From assembly GCA_018433525.1 (NCBI GenBank), contig JAHDRA010000043.1, positions 62,001 through 126,000 of the forward strand: 64,000 nucleotides of DNA. Direction: 5' to 3'. This stretch comes from Paludibacteraceae bacterium. Its GTDB lineage: Bacteria > Bacteroidota > Bacteroidia > Bacteroidales > Paludibacteraceae. The notes beneath the pieces are model-generated. The model did no database searches and had not been told where the DNA came from. It was given only the letters and a program-made list of their open reading frames with translations. This document shows positions 52,466 through 61,499 of this stretch, in pieces (the first letter of the stretch is position 1; the number at the start of each line of letters is the position of its first letter). Position numbers and translations under genes: made by a program.

Positions 52466-53701
52466 TCACTTTTTAATTACTATTACAGTATAGCTGTCTC
52501 CAACCGAAGTGCCTTTGTAAAAAGTGTACACTAAAGGTGTTGAAAAATCATTTTCGGTTACGCCGTTAATCTGCGTTACATTTCCGATTTTTACAGTTCC
52601 TACTGAACCAGTCCATTTAGCTTTCAGCTTTGTAATATCAGTAACTTTAAGCACATCAATAGTTATGGTTTTATTGTTTTTATCAATAACTCCGACCGGA
52701 GCAGGAACAAGTCCTTCGAACGTAAACTCGATAACAGGGTCTTGTGTCGTCAAAATCAGTTTATAAAATTGTTTGGTAGAGTTCTCTGCCACGACTTCAA
52801 CCCCAGTTAAGGTTGTCAAATTATACCTGCGTGTAGAACTGTATGGTATGCCATTTAACAACACTGTACTTTTTGGTGATGATGAAACGGTTAACCTTAC
52901 CGACGTTGCATTGGTTCCATAATTCAACGCCAAATTTATCTCTTTATTAGTTTCGTCAATCGTAGCTATTTCACCATTTGAGTTCGTATAACCTAAATTG
53001 GGTGAGTTTGGGAACAATTGCAGCGATAGTAACTGCTTTTCGTTTGATGCCGGGAAAGTAGAAACATAAACTGTGTAAATATTTTCCTCTCCGTCTCTCG
53101 ATTTAACGGTATAGACTACCGGATTTCCCGGCGAAAAATTTTGCACAGAAACACCAGATGTTTGTTCCTCTCCTGAGACATAAACCTTTGCATCAGGTGA
53201 ATTGACAGTAAATACAGGTTTGAAGTTAAAATCGGTAATGTTGTCGGGGAATGAAAACAGTATTTGCTTATCAGCTGTAATTGTACCGGTTACACCGTTC
53301 ATTACAAATGAGTTAAATTCGTTACGAATATCGATAACTGTTATTGGAACTGTTTTGGTCCTACGCTGAATTGATTTCCCAAAATCCGAAGTTGTAGTAG
53401 CAACAACAGTCAGGTTATAAGTACCTGCAGTTGGATAGGTTACAGGTAACGAATCGGCAAGATTAAAATCTACACCCTTTGCACCTATTGAATCCCATTC
53501 TGCTCCAGGTTTTCCATCGTATAAAGTGAGAAATTCAGCACTTCCTTTAACTTTCACATAAAAGGTTGTGCCTGCAAATGCATTATCAAATCCCTGTTCC
53601 TCGAAAGAAAGACTAAACTGGGGGTCGACTATTACTTCATCTTCACATGCTGTAAAAAACACCAACAATAAAATAGTAAAAAAAATATGTCTTGTTTTCA
53701 T
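52466..53701 (-). CDS. SusE/SusF-position surface lipoprotein with Ig-like repeats
   Basis: 411 residues from ATG 53701, with lipoprotein signal MKTRHIFFTILLLVFFTAC (Cys19); the open frame begins 33 nt further upstream, close to the SusD stop. After a PKD-like first domain (AGTTFYVKVKGSAEFLTLYD) come several DUF5018-type beta-sandwiches: NEFNSFVMNGVTGTITADKQ, FKPVFTVNSPDAKVYVSGEE, YTVKSRDGEENIYTVYVS, and again SLQLFPNSPNLGYTNSNGEI with YKLILTTQDPVIEFTFEGLV. Proteins at this place after SusD usually bind glycan at the cell surface. No catalytic residue is visible. It is 26 nt downstream of SusD. Confidence 0.75.
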   Translation of the reverse strand: MKTRHIFFTILLLVFFTACEDEVIVDPQFSLSFEEQGFDNAFAGTTFYVKVKGSAEFLTLYDGKPGAEWDSIGAKGVDFNLADSLPVTYPTAGTYNLTVVATTTSDFGKSIQRRTKTVPITVIDIRNEFNSFVMNGVTGTITADKQILFSFPDNITDFNFKPVFTVNSPDAKVYVSGEEQTSGVSVQNFSPGNPVVYTVKSRDGEENIYTVYVSTFPASNEKQLLSLQLFPNSPNLGYTNSNGEIATIDETNKEINLALNYGTNATSVRLTVSSSPKSTVLLNGIPYSSTRRYNLTTLTGVEVVAENSTKQFYKLILTTQDPVIEFTFEGLVPAPVGVIDKNNKTITIDVLKVTDITKLKAKWTGSVGTVKIGNVTQINGVTENDFSTPLVYTFYKGTSVGDSYTVIVIKK

Positions 53702-53727
53702 TTGATTTATCAGAATTATAAAGTTAA

Positions 53728-55377
53728 TTACCAACCTGCATTTTGTTTGAGAGCACCTTTGTTTGCATCTATTTCGTATTGAGGTATTGGAAAATACAAA
53801 TGTCGTTTTATATTAAACTTGTCACTTACCATCGTGGCGAAGTTTATATTAAACCTGCTATCGTAACTCCATCGAATAATGTCGTTGTACCGATGTCCCT
53901 CCGTTGCCAATTCCACATCTCGTTCGTGCATAATAGCTGAGGGCGTGAGTTCAGAAACCGGCGGCATATCTACTCTGGCTCTTACCTCATTCAGAGCTTT
54001 TAAACCTTCATCGAGGTCAGAGCCTGACTGAAAGCATGCTTCGGCATACATCAACAAAACGTCGGAATAACGTATTACCCTGAAATTAACAGGTGATGCT
54101 GCTGGAGCACTCCCATGATTATAGGTAGGATAGAAATATTTTTTTATACCTATGGCCTTACTCAATGTAAATCCTGAGTAAACAGTCGGGAATATACCTC
54201 CTTTTGCATTTACAGTTCCATCGAAGGGTTTAGCATAGCCCGATTCCGGTCGCCAATCCATCATATCGCCATCCAAATAGCAGGTTGCATAAGCACGAGG
54301 GTCTTTGGCATATCCGGCCGGATGTGAGCTTACTGATTCAAATGTGTTCCATAACGAAGGGTCAATAACCATATTACGATAGCCGTTTTGGTGAGTCGAA
54401 AAATAGAGCGAAAGCATATTACCCCCCATAAGATATGCAGGAAGGTACGTATTGGTTCCCGGATTATCGTTGTACTGTATTTCGTAAACAGATTCTTGAT
54501 TGTTTTCAGCTTTGTATATCGTTGAACCCACAGGTATGTCGACAAAGGAAAAATTGCATAAAAGCGCTGCCTGGTAATGTTCTTTGGTCTTAATTGCAGG
54601 TCTGCTAAGACTGTAGTTTCCGCTTTTGATTATATTATTTAAAACACTTTTTGCTTTTTCAATATTTGCCTTTGCTTCATCCGTGTTTGCTTTATCAAAA
54701 CGTAAATAATAATGATAGTGTTTATACAATAAAGCTTTACCTAAAATCGCACTTGCCCCTCCACTGGTTATTCGTCCAAGATCTTGATTGGGCCATGAAG
54801 CGGGTAAATTGGCTATCGCAAAATCTAAATCTTCTTCTAATTTTGTCCAAAATTGTTCGCGGGTACCATTTCTGTACGATTTCAGAGCATCGGTAGGTAC
54901 ATTTGTTTCATCATAATAAACTGGAGTATCGAAAAGCGTTACCAAATAAAAATAACTTAATCCACGTAAAGCTTTCAACTGAGCCTGATACTGTTTGTAT
55001 TTGTTTTCTTCTATTTTATCTTTCAACGGAGTCATTTTGCTCAGTATATCTGAAGTACGGAATAAAACGTAATAAAAATCGAGGTACATCTCCTGCAAAT
55101 CTGCATTTGTGGGACTGAAATTCATAATATCAAATCCACTCTGACCTTCGAACCAGATATATGAATCAAGAGAATTAAATATCTTGTAATAATTCAATCC
55201 GAAAACCCCATAATATGCAAATGGAGTATATGCGGCATTAATTGCATAAATAAGCTCATTTTCATTCTTTAAAAAAGAAGTATTGTCAAGATTATTTTTG
55301 TTCACGGTGTCCAGAAAATCGTCTGAACAAGCGGTAACTATCAAAAATGACAGTAATAGTATTACTAATTTTTTCAT
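53728..55377 (-). CDS. susD: SusD-like glycan-binding lipoprotein
   Basis: 549 residues. Lipoprotein signal MKKLVILLLSFLIVTAC with Cys17. SusD helices: YQAQLKALRGLSYFYLVTLF is the typical TPR entry, ASAILGKALLYKHYHYYLRF follows, and the C-terminal block VIRYSDVLLMYAEACFQSG with LNEVRARVDMPP and HERDVELATEGHRYNDIIRW is the SusD_RagB end. It would cap the SusC at 55415-58603, whose stop is 37 nt upstream. It is only distantly like the SusD at 22679, which suggests a different target glycan. Confidence 0.94.
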   Translation of the reverse strand: MKKLVILLLSFLIVTACSDDFLDTVNKNNLDNTSFLKNENELIYAINAAYTPFAYYGVFGLNYYKIFNSLDSYIWFEGQSGFDIMNFSPTNADLQEMYLDFYYVLFRTSDILSKMTPLKDKIEENKYKQYQAQLKALRGLSYFYLVTLFDTPVYYDETNVPTDALKSYRNGTREQFWTKLEEDLDFAIANLPASWPNQDLGRITSGGASAILGKALLYKHYHYYLRFDKANTDEAKANIEKAKSVLNNIIKSGNYSLSRPAIKTKEHYQAALLCNFSFVDIPVGSTIYKAENNQESVYEIQYNDNPGTNTYLPAYLMGGNMLSLYFSTHQNGYRNMVIDPSLWNTFESVSSHPAGYAKDPRAYATCYLDGDMMDWRPESGYAKPFDGTVNAKGGIFPTVYSGFTLSKAIGIKKYFYPTYNHGSAPAASPVNFRVIRYSDVLLMYAEACFQSGSDLDEGLKALNEVRARVDMPPVSELTPSAIMHERDVELATEGHRYNDIIRWSYDSRFNINFATMVSDKFNIKRHLYFPIPQYEIDANKGALKQNAGW

Positions 55378-55414
55378 ATGATTTTTTCTGATTAGTCTGT
55401 TTTTCTTGTGTTAT

Positions 55415-58400
55415 TTAAAAGCCAACCTGTAATCCGAAGGTAAACGATCTTGGCATTGGATAAGCCCCCCTATCAACGCCTGAGTTTAACGGATTATCCG
55501 AAACAAATCCTTCAGGGTCTCTTCCTTTATAATTTGTGAAGTTATAAAGATTTGATGCATTAGCATATATTCTTACAGAGCCAATTCCCAAGGTTTTTGT
55601 CTGTTTTGTTGGCAAATTATAGCCAATTTGTAAATCTTTTATGCGCAGAAAACTTCCATCTTCTACCCAGAAACTTGAAATCTGGTCATTTTTATTAGTG
55701 TTACTGGGGTCTACCCGCACATATTTTGTTGATGCATTCTCAATTGTCCAGTGATTTTTGGCAAAATCGTTTAACTTATTGTGCATTTGATCCTGCGTAT
55801 TCATGCTCGATAATGTTGCACGTTGGAAATTGTAAATATCAAAATCTCCTATTCCGAAAAGGAAAATACTAAAGTCAAAATTTTTATAAGAACAATCAAA
55901 TCCCAATGTATAGGTGAAACCCGGAATTGTTTTACCAATAATAGTTTTATCGAGTGCGGTAACTTGTCCATCTCCATTCAGATCACTGTACTTTAAATCA
56001 CCGGGTTTAGGCATTACACCTTCTTGTTTTGGAAATTTATAAGCTCCGAGATTAATAGTACCATCTTCGTTCTTATCATAATAAGCTTCGGTTTGCTGAA
56101 TAATACCTTCGGAAACATATCCGTATAGCGAACCAATGGGCTGACCTACTATCGTTCGATTAAATTCACCTGTAATATTCGGCATAGGCATATATTTCAC
56201 TGTATTATAGATAGTTGTCAAACTTCCAATAATATTATAGTTAAATTCTCTAACTTTATCTCTCCACTGAAGCGAAAGCTCAACACCTTTGTTTTGAATA
56301 TCAGCAGCATTAAACCATGGTTTATAAGGGCTGCTTGGCAAAATGCCCAATGCCAAAGGGGGCGGAACCTGTACCAAAAGATCTTTATTGTTTTTTAAAT
56401 AATACTCTACCGAACCCGTTAATCTGTATTTAAATAAAGTAAAATCGAAACCAGAGTTAATCATTTCAGCTTTTTCCCATTCGATAGATGGATTCCCCAT
56501 TTGTTCGAATGTATACATAGCCTTTGCTATATGCTGATCGTCGCCAAAAACGGCATAAAAGCTGTTTGGACTGGAAATCTGATTTACATACTGAAACCCA
56601 CTTCCGATATTAGAGTTTCCAGTTTGTCCCCAACCCAAGCGGAGTTTCAATACATCCAACTGTTTTACACTCTTAAAAAAATCTTCGTTAATTTTCCATG
56701 CAATAGAGCCCGAGTAAAAATTACCTCTGCGATGTCCAGGTCCAAATAATGATATTCCATCGGAACGCCATGAACCCGTAAGGTAATATTTCGATTTATA
56801 ATCGTACATAACGCGGGCTAAATATGAAATCATCCGTAATTCTTCGACACTGCCTGTTACAATACGGGGCGATGTAGGTGTTCCTCCGTTTGTCAATGTA
56901 TTTAGCGTTTCAAAATCAAATCCATTGGCTGAGCCGTTAATAATGTTGACTTCCTGTTTGCGGACTGTATAAACCGCCGTTGCCTGTACGTTATGTAAAT
57001 TGTTGAACAATTTTTTAAACGTAACCTGACTCTCCATATTGACATCTACGCTCTCGCTATATGTTTCCTTCAAATCCGCTCCACCTGTAAAACGGTTCCC
57101 TTCGAATTTTTTTAGCCATGCTTTTGAACGAAAATTGGTAATGGAGATAGCCGGCGTTAATTTGAATGACAATTCGGGAGTTACATCAATCAGCGCATAT
57201 ACACTCGCAATAGTATTGGTTGAGTATTTCAGATCCGAACCATTCATTGGGGCTGCGAGTAAGTTGGGCTTGTCATTCAAGAGTGTATTCAGATAGCCAT
57301 TCCCGGTTTGAGGTGTTGAAGTTAGATTGCCGTTAATATCGTACCAGTATTGCATCTGATAACTTTCGTAACCACCCAGCAACTCAGGATTGTAAATACG
57401 CATAAGAGGCGATGTATTAAGATCGTAAATAGATGATTGCACTGTCATGGGTGTTTCGCGTGTACTGTAACTCGCACTCAGGTTTTCCCCAATTTTAATG
57501 TGTTGGCTTAATTTAAAATCAGAATTTGCACGTATCTGATAGCGCTCGTAATTATTCTTTATAACTGTTCCATCTTCGTTTAAATAGCCAAACGAAATGT
57601 TGAAATTGCTGTTTTCCCCACCACCTGCAACAGATAAATTGTAGTTTTGATTAAATCCGTTTTTAAAGATTTCACTCTGCCAGTTTGTTCCTTGTTCCCA
57701 ACCTGCTCCATAATACTTTTGTCGGAATTCGGGCGAGAAAACATGTGCAGGATTAACAGCATTGTTATAGGTTTTATCCAAACCATATTCGGGGTACAAA
57801 ACCTGCGAATAGAAATCTGAATACTGCTGAGCATTCATTACATCGTATTCAATTGGTTTCATGTTCAAACTCAAATACGATGAAAAATTTACCTGGGGTT
57901 TCCCTGATTTACCACGCTTTGTTGTAATAATAATAACTCCATTCGAACCATTTGCTCCATATATGGCCGATGCGGATGCATCTTTCAGTACCTGAAAAGT
58001 TTCTATATCCTGTGGTTGAATACTATTAATATTGGGCACCTGAATACCATCGAGGATAAAAATCGGATCAGCGCTTTTGTTTATAGAACCGACACCACGT
58101 ACACGAATAGTGGCACCACCTCCAGGAGCTCCGTTTTGCGAAACAAGTACACCAGGAGCTTTTCCCTGCAAAGCCTGAGCTGCACTTGAAGCCGGGTTTT
58201 TGGTAAGTTCTTTGGACGTAACTACGGCAACAGATCCTGTTAAATCTGATTTTTTTACTGTAGCATAACCGATAGATACAACCTCAGCAAGTTGAGTAGC
58301 TGATTCCTTTAATGTTACATTTATAACTTTTTTATCGCCAACAGGGATCTCCTGTTTATCATATCCGGTAAAAGAAAAAATCAAAATATCTGAAGGTGAT

Positions 58401-58603
58401 GCCTGAATACTGTAATTTCCTTCCAGATCGCTCACAGTTCCAACCATTTTACCTTTTAATTGGACGGTTGCACCAATCATCGGCTCGTTCGTTGTTCCAT
58501 CGATAATTTTGCCTGTAATATTTTGTGCAAATATTTGTGAGTTTATAATTAAGCTAATTATAAATAAACTTATTCTCGAAAAGTATAATACTTGTTTTTT
58601 CAT
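55415..58603 (-). CDS. susC: SusC-like TonB-dependent outer-membrane transporter
   Basis: 1062 residues. Signal peptide MKKQVLYFSRISLFIISLII, carboxypeptidase-regulatory-like domain ITGKIIDGTTNEPMIGATVQ, plug with VVSIGYATVKKSDLTGSVAV, ALQGKAPGVLVSQNGAPGGG and IQPQDIETFQVLKDASASAI, then the barrel to the end RSFTFGLQVGF (terminal Phe, typical of outer-membrane barrels). The plug and domain order match SusC. The GH116-GH97 unit lies upstream, 222 nt away, and SusD lies downstream. The gap upstream (58604-58825) is AT-rich and should contain a promoter, but I found only near-matches to the -7 box. Confidence 0.95.
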   Translation of the reverse strand: MKKQVLYFSRISLFIISLIINSQIFAQNITGKIIDGTTNEPMIGATVQLKGKMVGTVSDLEGNYSIQASPSDILIFSFTGYDKQEIPVGDKKVINVTLKESATQLAEVVSIGYATVKKSDLTGSVAVVTSKELTKNPASSAAQALQGKAPGVLVSQNGAPGGGATIRVRGVGSINKSADPIFILDGIQVPNINSIQPQDIETFQVLKDASASAIYGANGSNGVIIITTKRGKSGKPQVNFSSYLSLNMKPIEYDVMNAQQYSDFYSQVLYPEYGLDKTYNNAVNPAHVFSPEFRQKYYGAGWEQGTNWQSEIFKNGFNQNYNLSVAGGGENSNFNISFGYLNEDGTVIKNNYERYQIRANSDFKLSQHIKIGENLSASYSTRETPMTVQSSIYDLNTSPLMRIYNPELLGGYESYQMQYWYDINGNLTSTPQTGNGYLNTLLNDKPNLLAAPMNGSDLKYSTNTIASVYALIDVTPELSFKLTPAISITNFRSKAWLKKFEGNRFTGGADLKETYSESVDVNMESQVTFKKLFNNLHNVQATAVYTVRKQEVNIINGSANGFDFETLNTLTNGGTPTSPRIVTGSVEELRMISYLARVMYDYKSKYYLTGSWRSDGISLFGPGHRRGNFYSGSIAWKINEDFFKSVKQLDVLKLRLGWGQTGNSNIGSGFQYVNQISSPNSFYAVFGDDQHIAKAMYTFEQMGNPSIEWEKAEMINSGFDFTLFKYRLTGSVEYYLKNNKDLLVQVPPPLALGILPSSPYKPWFNAADIQNKGVELSLQWRDKVREFNYNIIGSLTTIYNTVKYMPMPNITGEFNRTIVGQPIGSLYGYVSEGIIQQTEAYYDKNEDGTINLGAYKFPKQEGVMPKPGDLKYSDLNGDGQVTALDKTIIGKTIPGFTYTLGFDCSYKNFDFSIFLFGIGDFDIYNFQRATLSSMNTQDQMHNKLNDFAKNHWTIENASTKYVRVDPSNTNKNDQISSFWVEDGSFLRIKDLQIGYNLPTKQTKTLGIGSVRIYANASNLYNFTNYKGRDPEGFVSDNPLNSGVDRGAYPMPRSFTFGLQVGF

Positions 58604-58825
58604 GGTGGTTTTACAATAATTATTCAGCTATTTATTACTTATTCTATAAATTTAGTTGGCAATAAAAGATTTATTTAGGGATAACACGAAAAATTTACAA
58701 TACAAAATTAAATTATTGTGAGTCCAAAAACATAATACTTTTTTAACCAAAGATGATACATTTTATGGAACTTTAGAAAAAAATAGATTCATGATTTTTT
58801 AGATAAAGGTCTGATGAAAATAGCA

Positions 58826-61474
58826 CTATTTTAATTCTATAAGACTTCCTTTTTCGACTGTAATAGTCTGATTAAATGATATTTGGATAGTATCCCCTGT
58901 TTTCTCTACAACTTGATTTTTTATCTTGTTATTGTTGATATAAAGCATCGGACTTCTATTATTTCCAGTGTATTTTTCGACTTTAATACTCCGAAATTTC
59001 AATTCTCCAGTTCGTATTTCAATACTTATTTTATCAGGATGATTACTGTAAATGGCAGTTGCATCAGCGGTAACAAAAAATAACCGGAAAGTATCGCTTT
59101 CTATTCCTGGTCGAAACGTCAGATTTCCTCTGTTGGTTGAAAAACCAAGATAGGCATTTAGAATACTCCATGCCGACATTGGGCGAAGATAATGACCACC
59201 AAACTCTTGGTGATCGAAATATAATCCCGCTTTCCGGTATCTTTGGTCAACTGCCTTTATCACTTTAAGTGCCTCGCAGAATCGGTTTTCGTAAATTAAA
59301 AAAGAAGCGAAAGCAAGTTCCACACCTGTCCATGGCGTGTTAGCCTGATCTACCCATAAATCAGAAGTATGTATTGGAAACAATTCAGGAGTAGCAGGCC
59401 AACTACAATTTCGCAGAAATGAATTGTGCATAAAAGACTTTTGCATGATCGATTGAAGCGTCTTTTGCACCTTTTGCCGGTCGAAAAGATAACCTATTCC
59501 GGCATTATGAGCTACCCATTGCCCAATTAACTGATCGGTGAGACATCCATTATCAATTCCTTTATTTCCTGTGTAATCGTTTGACAGGTTATAATATGAA
59601 CCATTCCAAAGTTTTTGATCCATTAATTCAGAGCCTTTTTTGGCTATGTTAGCGTATTTTTTTGCCAGTGTCTTATCGCCCATATCAACAGCAACTATCG
59701 ATGCCATACGTAACGCAGCTATCCATTGCGACTGTATGTATGAAGCCAAACCGTACATCGGAAAATTATCGTAACTACACATGATACCGTGCATATCAGG
59801 CATCATATCTCCATTGGTATCACGCTTGGTTAGTATATAGTTTATACCTTTTACAATGGTTGGCCACATTTCTTTCATGTAGTTTATATCATTTGTAAAT
59901 AAATAGTCGCGTAGCACCATTTGAATATAATTAGGCACAAGATCAACTCTTTCGTAAACACCCCAAGTTCCATTCTGATTATAATCGGGGTCGAATCCTA
60001 GTCCGTGATTTATTTCACCATCAGGAGTTTGCAGTTTGGCATGTGTACGCATCATCGATTTTTGTAAGTCGGGAAACAATGCAATAATCATGGGGGAAGC
60101 ATACAACAATACGTCGGAAGTCGAGTTTGGACCCCATGCCTGAGCCGTTGTTAAACCTTCCCTTATTGCATATTGTCCGTTTTTAGTCAGAGTGGACGAA
60201 GTTATAAATGTATTCATGTGAGAATTAATCTGATCCAATACAAATAATTCGATATCAGATGTATACATATCCTCAATAAAAGATTTCGACCGATTTTTCA
60301 AATCTGTTTCGTTGGCCACAAAATAGTCGGCTAGCGATTTTATATCGGAAAAATAATTGGAATAATACTTTCCGATAAACTTCGTTCGTTCCAGATTGAC
60401 TGTAAAATTCTGTTTTTCCCTTTCGGAAAGCGATGGTGTCCCGTTCATTTTACCCTGAATAGCTCCGTATTGATTAGGGAAATGCCAGTTCATAAAAAAA
60501 GTACAGTTCACCGAATTATAGGCATCCAGAATTTTAGAAACTGCAATAGAGCTGAAACAACGTTGATCATTATCGGTGCTTCCCATACGCCCCAACGTTA
60601 TATTTTCGAGCTGATAATTGCGGTTTTCGGTATCATCGATATTAGCAAGTCTGTTTTCAATGAGCAATTTTTCGTAATATGGATGCTTATGTTCCCACCC
60701 CAAATAATATGAAACTTCATTTCCTCCCAATGCTCCTAAACCCATCTGACCGAATGTATCATGTGTTTCATCCATCCCTGAGGCGCTATGAATAAAAAAC
60801 TTATAATCGGGTTCGTTGACCAGTTCCGAACTGAATGCTTTCCGAATAAGATCGTAACCTACCAGATTGCGTAATGAACCAACAATCATTACATCTACTT
60901 TTTTAGTAGTTCTTGATGTTATTTTAAAATTAAAATACGCACCCGGTAGAGATGAGTTTTTTACATCGTGCGGTATAAATGGTGAAAATGCTTCCATCTC
61001 AATATCGAAAGGCATTTCACTGTCTGTAAAAACTAAATTTGAAAAAGGGAACCGTGCCGAATATTGTATTTTTTCAATACCACTCATCCATGGATAATAA
61101 TATGCAATACCCTCCAAACCACCTTCCTGGAGGGAATTATTTAGTTGAAGAAGTTTAAGTTTGGGCGCTTGACCTTCTACCTGATATCGAACCAGAAAAA
61201 AAAGTAAACTCTTGTCGGAATTTTTACCCGGTAGTTCCGCTATGCTGAAAAATCTACCGGTACTCAGAGGATAATTATTAAAAATAGTCCAGTTGTAAAA
61301 ATTTCCATCTTTTCGCAATTCAATACTTCCTGTACCAATACCACCTATGGCAATGCCGCTTCTTACACGCGAATTTGCTTCATATGTCTCATTCAGAATG
61401 GGTTTCGATGAGGCGTTGATATACAATGAAATTAAAAGTATTATTTGAAGTGTTCGTATTTTATATGATTTCAT
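58826..61474 (-). CDS. Secreted GH116-like beta-glycosidase
   Basis: 882 residues from ATG 61474 (signal peptide MKSYKIRTLQIILLISLYIN); the frame is open to 61531 but would overlap GH97. The N-terminal beta domain has SGIAIGGIGTGSIELRKDGN-FYNW, the GBA2-type signature. The (alpha/alpha)6 part has YAIREGLTTAQAW, where the Glu may be the nucleophile, DGEINHGLGFDPDYN, DGDMMPDMHGIMCSYDNFPM with Asp569 at the acid/base position, and WPATPELFPIHTSDLWVDQA. Family members are beta-glucosidases, beta-xylosidases or glucosylceramidases. The segment around the Glu is more divergent than in well-studied members, so activity should be tested. It lies 26 nt after GH97, likely one operon. Confidence 0.82.
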   Translation of the reverse strand: MKSYKIRTLQIILLISLYINASSKPILNETYEANSRVRSGIAIGGIGTGSIELRKDGNFYNWTIFNNYPLSTGRFFSIAELPGKNSDKSLLFFLVRYQVEGQAPKLKLLQLNNSLQEGGLEGIAYYYPWMSGIEKIQYSARFPFSNLVFTDSEMPFDIEMEAFSPFIPHDVKNSSLPGAYFNFKITSRTTKKVDVMIVGSLRNLVGYDLIRKAFSSELVNEPDYKFFIHSASGMDETHDTFGQMGLGALGGNEVSYYLGWEHKHPYYEKLLIENRLANIDDTENRNYQLENITLGRMGSTDNDQRCFSSIAVSKILDAYNSVNCTFFMNWHFPNQYGAIQGKMNGTPSLSEREKQNFTVNLERTKFIGKYYSNYFSDIKSLADYFVANETDLKNRSKSFIEDMYTSDIELFVLDQINSHMNTFITSSTLTKNGQYAIREGLTTAQAWGPNSTSDVLLYASPMIIALFPDLQKSMMRTHAKLQTPDGEINHGLGFDPDYNQNGTWGVYERVDLVPNYIQMVLRDYLFTNDINYMKEMWPTIVKGINYILTKRDTNGDMMPDMHGIMCSYDNFPMYGLASYIQSQWIAALRMASIVAVDMGDKTLAKKYANIAKKGSELMDQKLWNGSYYNLSNDYTGNKGIDNGCLTDQLIGQWVAHNAGIGYLFDRQKVQKTLQSIMQKSFMHNSFLRNCSWPATPELFPIHTSDLWVDQANTPWTGVELAFASFLIYENRFCEALKVIKAVDQRYRKAGLYFDHQEFGGHYLRPMSAWSILNAYLGFSTNRGNLTFRPGIESDTFRLFFVTADATAIYSNHPDKISIEIRTGELKFRSIKVEKYTGNNRSPMLYINNNKIKNQVVEKTGDTIQISFNQTITVEKGSLIELK

Positions 61475-61499
61475 ATTTTTGATCAGATTTTGGGTTGTG

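Noticed and set aside
58804..58816. Possible fourth copy of the ATGAAA element (AAAGGTCTGATG)
   Set aside because: Only 12-13 bases match, with neither end hairpins nor flanking ATGAAA sites in the right places.
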